This document shows positions 16,888 through 25,537 of a DNA stretch of 64,000 bases, one piece after another (within the stretch, counting starts at the first letter, position 1; the number at the start of each line of letters is the position of its first letter). A model generated the notes under the pieces. It saw only the letters and a program-made list of their open reading frames with translations. It had not been told where the DNA came from and ran no database searches. The position numbers and the translations under genes were made by a program. The stretch is from Chryseobacterium sp. S0630 (lineage in GTDB: Bacteria; Bacteroidota; Bacteroidia; Flavobacteriales; Weeksellaceae), in contig NZ_JAMZGF010000021.1 of the NCBI RefSeq assembly GCF_024158915.1, positions 1-64,000 of the forward strand, in the 5' to 3' direction.

Positions 16888-19428
16888 ATGGCAAAAAATA
16901 AAAACTTAATTTATATTGCAGCTTCATTAGTAGTATTTATAGTTTTAGCATTTTTATATTCCACTCCTGTATTTTCAGGAAAACAGCTTTTCCAGCACGA
17001 TATTGTGCAGTACAGAGGAGGAGCAAAAGAACTGCTCGACTATAGAGCCAATACCGGAAATGAAACCTATTGGAGTGACTCCATGTTTGGAGGAATGCCG
17101 ACTTATCAGATGGGAAGCCAGTTCAAAGGTGACATCATCAAAAAAATCGACAGCAATCTGAATTTCCTGCCAAGGCCGGTTAATTATCTCTTCCTGCTAT
17201 TTGCAGGTTTTTTCCTTTTGGGAATGGTAGTGGTCAGAAACTGGAAATATGCTCTTCTGGGAGCTACTTTCTTCGGGCTTTCAACCTATTTTTATATTAT
17301 TATTGCAGCCGGGCATAACGGTAAAGTAAACACTATTGAATATTTTGCTCCGTTGCTGGCCGGTATTTTACTGGTGTATATCAGAAAACAATACATCTGG
17401 GGGTTCATTGTCACTACCCTTTTTATGGGGCTTCAAATTGCTGCCAACCACCCACAGATGACGTATTATCTGTTCATTGCGTTAGGATTCTTATTCCTTT
17501 CTGAGCTGATCAGAGCTATCCAGAAAAAGACACCGATGAAGCATTTCCTTATTTCATCAGGAATCATTGCGGCATCATGCATTATCGGAGTTGGAATGAA
17601 TTCACAAAGAATCATGGCTAATTCTGAATACGTAAAAGAAACGGTTCGTGGAAAGCAGATTTTAAATAACGACAGCCATACTTCAGGAAAATCCGGAATG
17701 GACAAAGAGAGTATGCTAATGTGGAGCTACGGGCAACTGGAAACTTTAAACCTTTTTATTCCAAGATTAATGGGTGGAGGAAGCCAGGAACCTGAAGGAA
17801 AAGAAATCATGAACAGAGTTCAGGAACTTGTTCAGGAAAATGTAGGCTCACAGGCTGAAATGGATAGAATTTCCAAAGGTTTCAGCGGAGTTACTTACTG
17901 GGGTGATCAACCGGGAACATCAGGACCTGCCTATCAGGGAGCTATTGTATGTTTCCTTGCCTTATTAGGATTCTTTTTTGCTTCAAAAAAATACCGTTAC
18001 TGGATTTTGGGAGCTTCTATCCTGACCATTTTACTGGCTTGGGGAAGTAACTTTATGCCATTATCCGATTTCTTTATCGATTATGTACCGTTCTATAATA
18101 AATTCAGAGCTCCTTCTTCAATCTTAGTTGTAGTAGAGTTATTATTCCCGTTAATTGCTATTCTGGGATTATACAGATTCTTTACAGATGAAAAACTGAC
18201 TGAAGAATACAAACAAAAGATCCTTATGTATGTAGGAGGTGGAACGTTAGGATTTTTATTGATTCTTTTAATCTTTGGAAAATCATTGCTAGGTTTTGCT
18301 ACAGAAAGCGAAAAAACCTACTTCCCTCCTTTCCTACTTGATTATCTGGTAGATGAAAGATATAAACTATTCAGAATAGACGCTATAAAAGCATTTATTT
18401 ATGTAGCGATTACTGCTGCTGCGTTATTCTTAACTTTAAAGAAAAAGCTGAACCAAAATATTGCTTTGGTAGTGATCGGAGTTGTAAGTTTATTCGACCT
18501 TTGGACTGTAAACAAGCGTTATCTGAATGACGAAAACTATGTAGATAAAATCTTTGCTGAAAATCCTTTCCAGACAGAAAGTTCAGACCTGTTGGCTGAA
18601 AAAGTGCAGGGAAATCCAAATCTGGAATCTATTTTATCCAATGTCAACATCAACAAAACATTGGAAACTATCGCTGAAAAAGATAAAACACACTACAGAA
18701 TTTACAACCAGACATTGGGAGTTACCAGCGAAACCAATACATCTTATTTTAAGGCTTCCATCGGTGGTTATCACGCTGTAAAATTAAGAAGATATGACGA
18801 TGTATTGAATGAATATATCAATAGTATTGACAGTGTAAAAACACCGAATGTATTAAACTTACTGAATGCAAAATACATGGTTTTCGGAGGTCCTGAGCAG
18901 CCCCAGGTTGTTCCTAATCCTAAAGCCAATGGAAATGCATGGTTTGTAAGTGATTTAAAATTTGTAGATACTCCTAATCAGGAAATTAAAGCTATCGGAT
19001 CTATCGACAATAAGAAAACAGCTGTCATTGCTTCATCTGACAAATCCTATTTTGATAACAAACCTGTTCAGGCAGATTCTACAGCATTTATCACTCTTAC
19101 AAAATACCAGCCTAACGAACTTGAGTTTAAATCTCAGTCGAAAACACCTCAATTGGCTGTATTCTCTGAAGTATATTATCCTCACGGATGGAAAGTACTG
19201 GTAGACGAGAAAGAAGTTTCGTACATCAAAGCAGATTACTTACTTCGTGCAGTACATGTTCCGGCAGGAAATCACCATATCAGAATGGTTTTTGAACCTG
19301 AAGTGATTGAAAAAGGAAAATGGGTTTCCCTTCTTTCATTCGGATTATTTATCCTGTTGGCTGCATTTGGAATTTTCTGGATGAACAAGAACAAGAAAAA
19401 AGAAATTGTAGCTGAACAAAAAGCTTAA
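16888..19428 (+). CDS. YfhO family membrane protein (putative glycosyltransferase-like)
   Basis: An 846-residue polytopic membrane protein. About a dozen hydrophobic segments fill residues 7-540, interrupted by an extracytoplasmic loop around 235-345. A soluble beta-rich domain spans about 590-800, and a final helix lies near 812-832. Family markers include HDIVQYRGGAKE near the start, as in YfhO proteins. YfhO members resemble GT-C glycosyltransferases and in Firmicutes are linked to lipoteichoic-acid glycosylation; in Bacteroidetes the substrate is unknown. A glycosyltransferase gene follows after a degraded mobile element, which may have split an older neighbourhood. Confidence 0.85.
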   Translation: MAKNKNLIYIAASLVVFIVLAFLYSTPVFSGKQLFQHDIVQYRGGAKELLDYRANTGNETYWSDSMFGGMPTYQMGSQFKGDIIKKIDSNLNFLPRPVNYLFLLFAGFFLLGMVVVRNWKYALLGATFFGLSTYFYIIIAAGHNGKVNTIEYFAPLLAGILLVYIRKQYIWGFIVTTLFMGLQIAANHPQMTYYLFIALGFLFLSELIRAIQKKTPMKHFLISSGIIAASCIIGVGMNSQRIMANSEYVKETVRGKQILNNDSHTSGKSGMDKESMLMWSYGQLETLNLFIPRLMGGGSQEPEGKEIMNRVQELVQENVGSQAEMDRISKGFSGVTYWGDQPGTSGPAYQGAIVCFLALLGFFFASKKYRYWILGASILTILLAWGSNFMPLSDFFIDYVPFYNKFRAPSSILVVVELLFPLIAILGLYRFFTDEKLTEEYKQKILMYVGGGTLGFLLILLIFGKSLLGFATESEKTYFPPFLLDYLVDERYKLFRIDAIKAFIYVAITAAALFLTLKKKLNQNIALVVIGVVSLFDLWTVNKRYLNDENYVDKIFAENPFQTESSDLLAEKVQGNPNLESILSNVNINKTLETIAEKDKTHYRIYNQTLGVTSETNTSYFKASIGGYHAVKLRRYDDVLNEYINSIDSVKTPNVLNLLNAKYMVFGGPEQPQVVPNPKANGNAWFVSDLKFVDTPNQEIKAIGSIDNKKTAVIASSDKSYFDNKPVQADSTAFITLTKYQPNELEFKSQSKTPQLAVFSEVYYPHGWKVLVDEKEVSYIKADYLLRAVHVPAGNHHIRMVFEPEVIEKGKWVSLLSFGLFILLAAFGIFWMNKNKKKEIVAEQKA

Positions 19429-19447
19429 ACAATATAATATTGCGCAA

Positions 19448-19485
19448 TGTCATTCTGAATGAAGCATAGCGTAATGAAGAATCTC
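19448..19485 (+). repeat. Left terminal inverted repeat of the GIY-YIG element
   Basis: TGTCATTCTGAATGAAGC starts a 38-bp arm that pairs with the reverse complement of 19804-19841 at 31 of 38 positions. The TGTCATTCTGAA...GAAGAATC wording is a common dispersed repeat in Bacteroidetes genomes (from memory, not searched). Confidence 0.75.
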
Positions 19486-19495
19486 AAAACCAAAT

Positions 19496-19805
19496 ATGAA
19501 AACGTTAGGTACTCATAATGACTATGTTTATATACTGACTAATAAAATTAAAACAGTATTATATACAGGAGTTACCAACGATTTTAAAGAATAGATTATA
19601 TTGGCATAAAAATCCAGAAGCTATTGAAAAAAGCTTCACCTCAAGATATAAATGCTTTTATTTAATATATTTTGAACATTTTAATGAGATTGAGACAGCA
19701 ATAACAAAGGAAAAGCAAATAAAAGGCTGGACCAGACAAAAGAAAGAAAACTTAATTAAAGAATTCAATCCAGATTGGAAATTTCTCAATGAAGAAATAG
19801 AATGA
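19496..19805 (+). pseudogene. GIY-YIG nuclease family gene, frameshifted
   Basis: The first frame reads MKTLGTHNDYVYILTNKIKT then VLYTGVTNDFKE and hits TAG at 19589-19591. One frame over, the text continues as RLYWHKNPEAIEK ... EKQIKGWTRQKKENLI ... FNPDWKFLNEEIE to a TGA at 19803-19805. Removing one T near 19589 restores a single frame of about 103 codons. YVYILTN and VLYTGVTND are the GIY-YIG core (GVT in place of GIY or GVS), and EKQIKGW is the usual downstream block of small stand-alone family members. The gene is enclosed by 38-bp inverted repeats, and its stop overlaps the right one. It is most likely an inactive relic of a small mobile element. Confidence 0.87.
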
Positions 19806-19841
19806 AATTCTTCTCTGCGCTCCGCTTCGTTCAGAATGACA
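19804..19841 (-). repeat. Right terminal inverted repeat of the GIY-YIG element
   Basis: On the minus strand it reads TGTCATTCTGAACGAAGC and matches the left arm at 31 of 38 bases. It overlaps the last two bases of the GIY-YIG stop. An in-frame ATG inside it (19836) could add nine residues to the next gene, but that extension is repeat-derived. Confidence 0.75.
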
Positions 19842-19862
19842 AATACCCATTTAACTTTAAAA

Positions 19863-21155
19863 ATGGAACAAAAGAAAATATTGATTATCACCTATTACTG
19901 GCCTCCTGCGGGAGGTCCTGGTGTTCAAAGATGGCTGAAGTTTGCAAAATATCTGCCTGATTTTGGTTGGAAACCGATCATCTATACTCCGGAAAATCCA
20001 AACTATCCATTGCTGGACGAAACATTGATGAAAGATGTTCCGGAAAACATCGAGATGGTAAGAACCAAAATTTGGGAACCTTATCAGCTGGCTGAAAAGC
20101 TTAATAAAAGCAATAAAAAGTTCAAGGCAGGACAATTTGATGTAGGCAAAAACCAAAGCTGGAAATCCAAACTTTCAATTTGGGTAAGAGGTAATTTTTT
20201 CATTCCTGATGCCAGAGTTTTTTGGGTAAAACCTTCTGTTACATTTCTGGAAAAATACCTGAAAGAAAATAAAATAGATACCATCGTTACTTCCGGTCCA
20301 CCTCACTCACTTCATCTGATTGGTTTGGGACTGAAAAGCAAAATGCCAGATTTGAAATGGATTGCCGATTTCCGTGATCCATGGACAGAGATTTCCTATT
20401 ACAAACACCTGAAATTAACTAAAAGTTCGGATAAAAAGCATCGTCAATTGGAAAGTTCTGTATTTAAAAATGCAGATATCACACTGGCTACAAGCTATAC
20501 TGATGCTGAAAATTTCAGGAAAGCAGGAGCTAATGCAGTTTGTATTACGAATGGGTTTGATGAAAGTGATTCAGGCAAAAAAGTGGAAGGACAAAAGAGT
20601 GAAAACAAATTCACCTTAAGTTATATCGGAGTTTTGGAACAGCTTAGAAATCCTGAAAATCTATGGAAAGCGCTTGATGAACTGATTAAGGAAAACACTG
20701 AATTTGCAGCTGATTTTAAGCTGAAATTTGTAGGAAGAATAGATGATAAAATCCTTCAGACTATAGAAAATTCAAGTCTGAAAAATCATATCCTGAACCT
20801 TGGGTATCTGGCTCATGGGAAAGCTGTAGAAGAAATGCAAAACTCAGATATTCTTCTTATCACTAATTTCCCGAATGATTCTTCAAAAGGTATCATCCCC
20901 GGAAAAATATTTGAATATCTTGCTTCAGGCAAACAGATCCTGTCATTCGGTCCGGACAAAGCGGATGTCGCAAAAATTCTGGAAGAAACACAAGCAGGAA
21001 AACATTTCAGCTATCAGGATACTGAAACCATTAAAATGTTTATTCTTGAAAAATTTGAACTTTGGAAAAATGGTAGCCTTCTCGAAAACACTCAACATAT
21101 AGAACAGTTTACAAGAAAAAATCTTACTCAGCAACTGACTGAAGTTTTGAAATAA
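19863..21155 (+). CDS. Glycosyltransferase family 4-like protein
   Basis: A 430-residue GT-B fold glycosyltransferase. The N-terminal domain starts KKILIITYYWPPAGGPGVQRW, the typical GT4 acceptor-domain opening with the glycine-rich loop. DFRDPWTE lies near 170. The nucleotide-sugar domain includes KGIIPGKIFEYLASGKQILSFG, where the E of FEYLASG matches the conserved GT4 position. The ATG at 19863 (MEQKK) is preferred because the upstream ATG lies in the inverted repeat of the GIY-YIG element. A role in cell-surface polysaccharide or lipid glycosylation is likely, but donor and acceptor are unknown. Confidence 0.88.
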   Translation: MEQKKILIITYYWPPAGGPGVQRWLKFAKYLPDFGWKPIIYTPENPNYPLLDETLMKDVPENIEMVRTKIWEPYQLAEKLNKSNKKFKAGQFDVGKNQSWKSKLSIWVRGNFFIPDARVFWVKPSVTFLEKYLKENKIDTIVTSGPPHSLHLIGLGLKSKMPDLKWIADFRDPWTEISYYKHLKLTKSSDKKHRQLESSVFKNADITLATSYTDAENFRKAGANAVCITNGFDESDSGKKVEGQKSENKFTLSYIGVLEQLRNPENLWKALDELIKENTEFAADFKLKFVGRIDDKILQTIENSSLKNHILNLGYLAHGKAVEEMQNSDILLITNFPNDSSKGIIPGKIFEYLASGKQILSFGPDKADVAKILEETQAGKHFSYQDTETIKMFILEKFELWKNGSLLENTQHIEQFTRKNLTQQLTEVLK

Positions 21156-21252
21156 GAAGAGAAAGGAAGTTAGAGGCTGAAAGCTGGAAGTTTATTCCAT
21201 TTCCCAACTTCTAACTTCTAACTTCTAACTTCTAACTTCTAACTTCTAACTT
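21156..21252. repeat. Two-sided heptamer array between convergent genes
   Basis: From 21167 the plus strand reads GAAGTTA, GAGGCTG, AAAGCTG, GAAGTTT, then turns to ATTCCAT, TTCCCAA and seven near-perfect CTTCTAA units up to the stop codon of the minus-strand lipoprotein gene (21253-21255). Seen from either gene, the units after the stop read GAAGTTA-like, so the whole is an imperfect inverted repeat able to fold in both transcripts. The two halves differ in decay: the right is almost perfect, the left degenerate. It may double as a bidirectional terminator. Confidence 0.85.
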
Positions 21253-21894
21253 CTATATCGTCCATTGGTCATTCACAACAGCAATCAGGTAATATTTACC
21301 CTGAAATTCTTCAAATACAAAACGAACTGTTTTCCAATCCATTTCGCCATATTTTTCGGTTCCTTTGATATAATTTTCGGTGAAATCATGTTTAGGATAA
21401 ATCTCTTGTAAATTATTAAGGGAATTACCTCCTCCGATGAATTTATTCAGTGAATATTGTGATGTTGTAAAATCTTTAGAAAACACCCATTTACCAAGAT
21501 AATCATTGATCGTTGCTTTATAAGGATCACCTGAACCATCCTGTGCTCCCCAGGTAAACAAAGTTTTGGTGGGCTGATATTTTTCAAAATCTGCTTTAGA
21601 AAAATGTTTGTCTTCCTTCAAATTAACAAAAGCATACATTGAAAACCTGATTCCTTTTTCCGGATGAATCAAGGATGCAAAAGCTGTATAATCTTTAGCT
21701 TTCAGTGCTTTCAAAACCTCATCATTAGTCTGCTTTACAACAGCTTCTTTCTCAGCATTATTCTGAACAGTGCCTGCGGTGTCTGTTTTTGCTTGTGCAA
21801 CAGAATCAATCTCGCTAGGAACAGGTTTCCCTACTTCTTTCTTACAGGCAACAACAATACTCATAGCGAAAACCGCAATCAATAATTTTTTCAT
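21253..21894 (-). CDS. Lipoprotein of unknown function
   Basis: A 213-residue predicted lipoprotein with lipobox SIVVAC, the Cys near residue 17 followed by KKEVGK. A short acidic linker (about 25-55) leads to a compact alpha/beta domain (about 55-213) with a KAKDYTAFASLIHPEKGIRF segment. That opening resembles NTF2-like or small stress proteins but does not allow a family call. It is convergent with the glycosyltransferase gene, and the heptamer array begins directly at its stop codon. Function unknown. Confidence 0.7.
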   Translation of the reverse strand: MKKLLIAVFAMSIVVACKKEVGKPVPSEIDSVAQAKTDTAGTVQNNAEKEAVVKQTNDEVLKALKAKDYTAFASLIHPEKGIRFSMYAFVNLKEDKHFSKADFEKYQPTKTLFTWGAQDGSGDPYKATINDYLGKWVFSKDFTTSQYSLNKFIGGGNSLNNLQEIYPKHDFTENYIKGTEKYGEMDWKTVRFVFEEFQGKYYLIAVVNDQWTI

Positions 21895-22013
21895 ATTTTA
21901 CATTTTGAAATTGATAAAAAACACCAAAACTGATGCCAAGCAGTAAATGATGTAAAGAGATAAAGACTATAAGAGTTGATAGGTTTAGGCTTCTCATTTT
22001 AAAAATTACATCG

Positions 22014-22021
22014 TACATTTG
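22014..22021 (+). promoter_or_regulatory. -7 element very close to the ypdA start
   Basis: TACATTTG fits TAnnTTTG exactly and ends 4 bp before the ATG at 22026. No convincing -33 TTG is present. If used, transcription would begin at or next to the start codon, giving a leaderless or near-leaderless mRNA. Confidence 0.35.
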
Positions 22022-22025
22022 TTAG

Positions 22026-22991
22026 ATGGAAATGTTGGATATTCTGATTATCGGGGCCGGACCAATCGGTTTGAACTGTGCCCTTGAAGCTCAAAAAAAC
22101 AATCTTAGTCATCTAATTATAGAAAAAGGAACTATTGTCAACTCACTATACAATTACCCTTTATATATGCGTTTCTTCTCTACTGCAGAAAAACTGGAAA
22201 TTGACGAAGTGCCATTTATTTCTACTGCTCCAAAGCCTGGAAGACAGGAAGCTCTGGAATACTATCAGGGCATTGCAAGACAAAAAAATCTGAATATCAA
22301 TCTTTATGAAAGGGTTTTGAATGTTTTGAAAAAGGATGAAATATTTGAGATCAAAACTACCAAAGCAATCTATCAGGCCAAAAATGTAGTTATTGCTACC
22401 GGATTTTATGATATTCCTAATCTTATGAATATCCCAGGAGAAAATCTTCCGAAGGTCAAACATTATTATACCGAACCTTATCCTTATGCAAAACAGAAAA
22501 TTGTGGTAGTAGGATCAAGTAACTCTGCTGTAGATGCAGCCCTGGAAACTTACAGAAAAGGAGCTGAAGTGACGATGATTATTCGTCATTCTGAGGTTTC
22601 AAAAAGTGTAAAATATTGGGTAAAGCCAGATATAGAAAACAGAATTGCTGAAGGAAGTATTAAAGCTCATTTTAATGCAGAAATGATCGAAATTAAAGAA
22701 AATTCTGTTGTTTTTAAAGATGAGAAAGGAGAAACTCATGAAATTGACAATGATTTCGTGTTGGCCATGACCGGCTATCTTCCGGATTTCGATTTCCTGA
22801 GAAATTCAGGGATTGAGCTTCATGGAGATTGCCTGAATCCTTTTTACCAGCCTGAAACCATGGAAACCAATATTTCTAATCTCTATCTTGCAGGAGTAGT
22901 TTGCGGAGGAAAAGACACCCACCTCTGGTTCATTGAAAATTCCAGGGTTCATGCGAATATGATCATCAATTCGATTATTTCAAAATTTTAA
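22026..22991 (+). CDS. ypdA: YpdA family (bacillithiol disulfide reductase-like) flavoprotein
   Basis: A 321-residue FAD/NAD(P)H oxidoreductase of the thioredoxin-reductase-like YpdA/Bdr group. The FAD-binding motif is ILIIGAGPIGLNCAL at the N-terminus, and the NAD(P)H Rossmann motif is VVVGSSNSAVDAAL near residue 160. The C-terminal ATG-like motif includes LAMTGYLPDF and NLYLAGVVCGG. The CxxC redox pair of thioredoxin reductases is absent, as expected for YpdA. The family reduces oxidised bacillithiol in Firmicutes and is also found in Bacteroidetes. An ATG at 22032 (MLDILIIGAG) is an alternative start. Confidence 0.88.
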   Translation: MEMLDILIIGAGPIGLNCALEAQKNNLSHLIIEKGTIVNSLYNYPLYMRFFSTAEKLEIDEVPFISTAPKPGRQEALEYYQGIARQKNLNINLYERVLNVLKKDEIFEIKTTKAIYQAKNVVIATGFYDIPNLMNIPGENLPKVKHYYTEPYPYAKQKIVVVGSSNSAVDAALETYRKGAEVTMIIRHSEVSKSVKYWVKPDIENRIAEGSIKAHFNAEMIEIKENSVVFKDEKGETHEIDNDFVLAMTGYLPDFDFLRNSGIELHGDCLNPFYQPETMETNISNLYLAGVVCGGKDTHLWFIENSRVHANMIINSIISKF

Positions 22992-23014
22992 TCGTAAACG
23001 ACTAAGATATATTA

Positions 23015-23057
23015 AAAAGGGTTCGGGCAATTTCTACGAAATTGCCCGAACCCTTTT
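23015..23057. terminator. Bidirectional terminator between ypdA and the MFS gene
   Basis: A perfect 20-bp inverted repeat (AAAAGGGTTCGGGCAATTTC and its complement) surrounds a 3-nt loop at 23035-23037. The A and T runs on the outside serve both convergent genes. Confidence 0.93.
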
Positions 23058-23083
23058 ATTTTAAAATTCATGAATCAAAAACA

Positions 23084-24322
23084 TTATATCATCTCTTCTT
23101 CAGCTTTATTTTTATCCTTAAGCATCCATGGAATGATAAAGTAAAAACCAATGGCAATAAATACTGCAAGCAATCCGGTTCCGATCCATAATACATTGAA
23201 TCCTAACTTTTCTGCAATGAGTGTTCCTATATAAGGTGTAATGATAAATGCTATGGAAAATGATATCCCGTTCAGTCCCATATAAGCGCCTTTATTGTTC
23301 TTTCCCGAGCGTAATGCTGTAATGGTAGACATAAATGGAAGTGTCCATATTTCTCCTACACAAAGTAAGGTCATAGACAGCACAAGGGTAATCATACTGT
23401 AATCAAACGCAAGCATTGCATAGGAAATACCACATAGGAAAGTCCCGAACAGCATTGTAAAGGCTAAAGTAAAATATTTCTCAGCGACCTGTACCAGTCC
23501 CATTTCAAGCAATACAATCAGGAAACCGCTGTATCCCAGAATGTATCCGATATTTTGCTGACTTAAATGTGCTGTATCCTTATAAAATATGGTCAGAGTA
23601 CTGAACAGCTGGAAGAAACATATGGAAAACAGCATACAGAATACACAGTAAATCAAAAATTTACTATCCCGATAGGGAGAGCTTTCTTTTTTAATAATGA
23701 TAACTTCTTTTACCTTTTTTGCCTTTTCTTTTGCCAATTTTGCACGGCCTTTAAAGAACCAGATATACATCAATCCCGCCAGCAAAGCAGCCAGTGCATT
23801 ACTGAAAAACAGAAATTCATAAGAAATAGCCGACAAAATACCACCCAGCGCAGGACCAATTGAAAACCCGAGATTTACAGCCATACGGTTCAGTGAGAAA
23901 GCACGGGTAATATTTTCAGGTTTTGCATATTTGGTAATCGCCACCGAGTTCGCAGGACGGAAAGTTTCACTTACAATACTTTGGGCTAAAATAATTCCTG
24001 CCAGACCAGCTTCGGTAGTAAAGAGCGGGATCATACAAAATAAAGGAACACTGAGAAGTAAGCTCAGACTCTGTACTCTGTACTCACCTATTTTATCCGT
24101 GATCATTCCTCCCAGCCACGATCCAATAACCGAGCCTATTCCAAAAAAACTCAGTACAATTCCGGAATTTTCAATACTGAAATGTAAATGATTAGTCATA
24201 TAAACTCCCAGAAACGGAAGTACCATAGAACCGGCCCTGTTGATGAGCATTACCAACGCCAGCATCCAACTCTCCTGCGAGAGTCCTTTAAAAGAACTCG
24301 TATATACGTTAATTAGTCTCAC
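23084..24322 (-). CDS. MFS transporter
   Basis: A 412-residue major facilitator superfamily protein with about twelve hydrophobic segments. The motif A region after helix 2 reads GSWLGGMITDKIGEYRVQ, with the conserved Asp and basic residue. A cytoplasmic loop rich in Lys (about 205-220) separates the halves. The start is probably the GTG at 24322 (VRLINVYTSSFKG); the longer 441-residue frame begins with an unlikely basic extension. The pattern resembles drug/metabolite efflux members such as the MdtH/YfcJ-like group; no substrate can be assigned. Confidence 0.87.
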   Translation of the reverse strand: MRLINVYTSSFKGLSQESWMLALVMLINRAGSMVLPFLGVYMTNHLHFSIENSGIVLSFFGIGSVIGSWLGGMITDKIGEYRVQSLSLLLSVPLFCMIPLFTTEAGLAGIILAQSIVSETFRPANSVAITKYAKPENITRAFSLNRMAVNLGFSIGPALGGILSAISYEFLFFSNALAALLAGLMYIWFFKGRAKLAKEKAKKVKEVIIIKKESSPYRDSKFLIYCVFCMLFSICFFQLFSTLTIFYKDTAHLSQQNIGYILGYSGFLIVLLEMGLVQVAEKYFTLAFTMLFGTFLCGISYAMLAFDYSMITLVLSMTLLCVGEIWTLPFMSTITALRSGKNNKGAYMGLNGISFSIAFIITPYIGTLIAEKLGFNVLWIGTGLLAVFIAIGFYFIIPWMLKDKNKAEEEMI

Positions 24323-24566
24323 AATAATATTTGGGGGAATTTGAAAGTGCAAAATTAGATAAAAATAACCCAAAAGCCTTTGTTTACACCTCTTTTTTAT
24401 CAATAACATTCATAAAAATACCCAATAAACCATATTTCGAAAAAAATGGAAATTTTTATAATATAAAATCCTAATACCTTTATAAAAATCGTAAATTGCA
24501 GTAACAACAAGGGTTTTTAAACTAAAAACACTTAAAAACACAATAAAAATTTAACCGATACTGAGA

Positions 24567-25448
24567 ATGGTAACCTACGAAAATTTACATGATACGCTAT
24601 CCTTTTACAGTATTGACTGCCGGCAATCCTACTATATTTCTTCCGGAAAACCCATTTTTGAATTTCCAAAGACTCCTTTCAGAATGGATTATTATGCGCT
24701 GTGCGTCTGTACTGCAGGAGAAATCCATATTGAGATAGATCGTCAGAAATATAAAGTAGATGTTCATAGTTTCCTTATCGCTGCACCATCTACGATTGTA
24801 AAATTTGGAAAAACCAGCAATGATTTTACAATGAAACTGCTGTTCTTTGACAAGAATTTTCTGATTAAAAATATCTCCAATCCTTTCATCATTGAAAAAA
24901 TGAACCTTTTCTCTAAAGGTTCCTACAGCATTATAAAAACCACTGCAAAAAACTCATCGCAGCTGCAAAACCTTCTGGATTATCTTGATAAAAAATCGAA
25001 GAAGCAGGGAAAATTTACGGAAGAAATTATCCGCACTATTATTTTCAATCTGTTGTTGGAGGCCGCTGAAATTATAGAACAGGAAAACTCTTCAAATCCG
25101 GACAAAAAAGAAGAAGGAAAAAAAGATCTTTATCTGAAATTCAGTAAACTGATCAGAGAAAACATCACCAGGGAACGAATGGTTCAGTTTTATGCGGATC
25201 AGCTCCATGTTTCCAATAAATACCTCATCGAAATCATTAAAAAAGCAAGCGGAAAAACACCTCATGAGGTTATTGATGAAGCCTTACTGAAAGAAGCTTA
25301 TGTCATGCTCGGAAATCCTGATATGACGATTTCTGAAATTGCATTTGAGTTACAGTTTAATTCCGCCTCGGCATTCGGCCGTTTCTTTAAAAAACATACT
25401 ACGCTTTCTCCGTCAGAATACAGAATGAAAGAAAATATTCAGTCATGA
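24567..25448 (+). CDS. AraC family transcriptional regulator
   Basis: A 293-residue regulator with an N-terminal cupin-like sensing region (about 20-110, MDYYALCVCTAGEIHIEIDRQKY) and a C-terminal AraC/XylS DNA-binding domain (about 195-290). Two helix-turn-helix units are visible: QFYADQLHVSNKYLIEIIKKASG, and the second around MTISEIAFELQFNSASAFGRFFKKHTTLSPSEYR. The gene lies directly upstream of the oleate hydratase gene. The 89-bp gap between them carries a perfect direct repeat that could be its operator. A role in regulating fatty-acid hydration is inferred from context. Confidence 0.9.
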   Translation: MVTYENLHDTLSFYSIDCRQSYYISSGKPIFEFPKTPFRMDYYALCVCTAGEIHIEIDRQKYKVDVHSFLIAAPSTIVKFGKTSNDFTMKLLFFDKNFLIKNISNPFIIEKMNLFSKGSYSIIKTTAKNSSQLQNLLDYLDKKSKKQGKFTEEIIRTIIFNLLLEAAEIIEQENSSNPDKKEEGKKDLYLKFSKLIRENITRERMVQFYADQLHVSNKYLIEIIKKASGKTPHEVIDEALLKEAYVMLGNPDMTISEIAFELQFNSASAFGRFFKKHTTLSPSEYRMKENIQS

Positions 25449-25452
25449 GAAT

Positions 25453-25482
25453 TTGGGGATAATAATTCTGAACTTGGGGATA
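25453..25482 (+). promoter_or_regulatory. Candidate AraC operator: direct repeat TTGGGGATA with 21-bp period
   Basis: TTGGGGATA occurs at 25453-25461 and again at 25474-25482, a 21-bp start-to-start distance (two helical turns). This is the geometry used by AraC-type proteins with two HTH units. It lies between the regulator stop (25448) and the oleate hydratase start (25538). Confidence 0.5.
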
Positions 25483-25537
25483 TATATCGCTTTGTGAATA
25501 GAGCTACCTTTATACTGTTAATTAAAAACAATACAAA

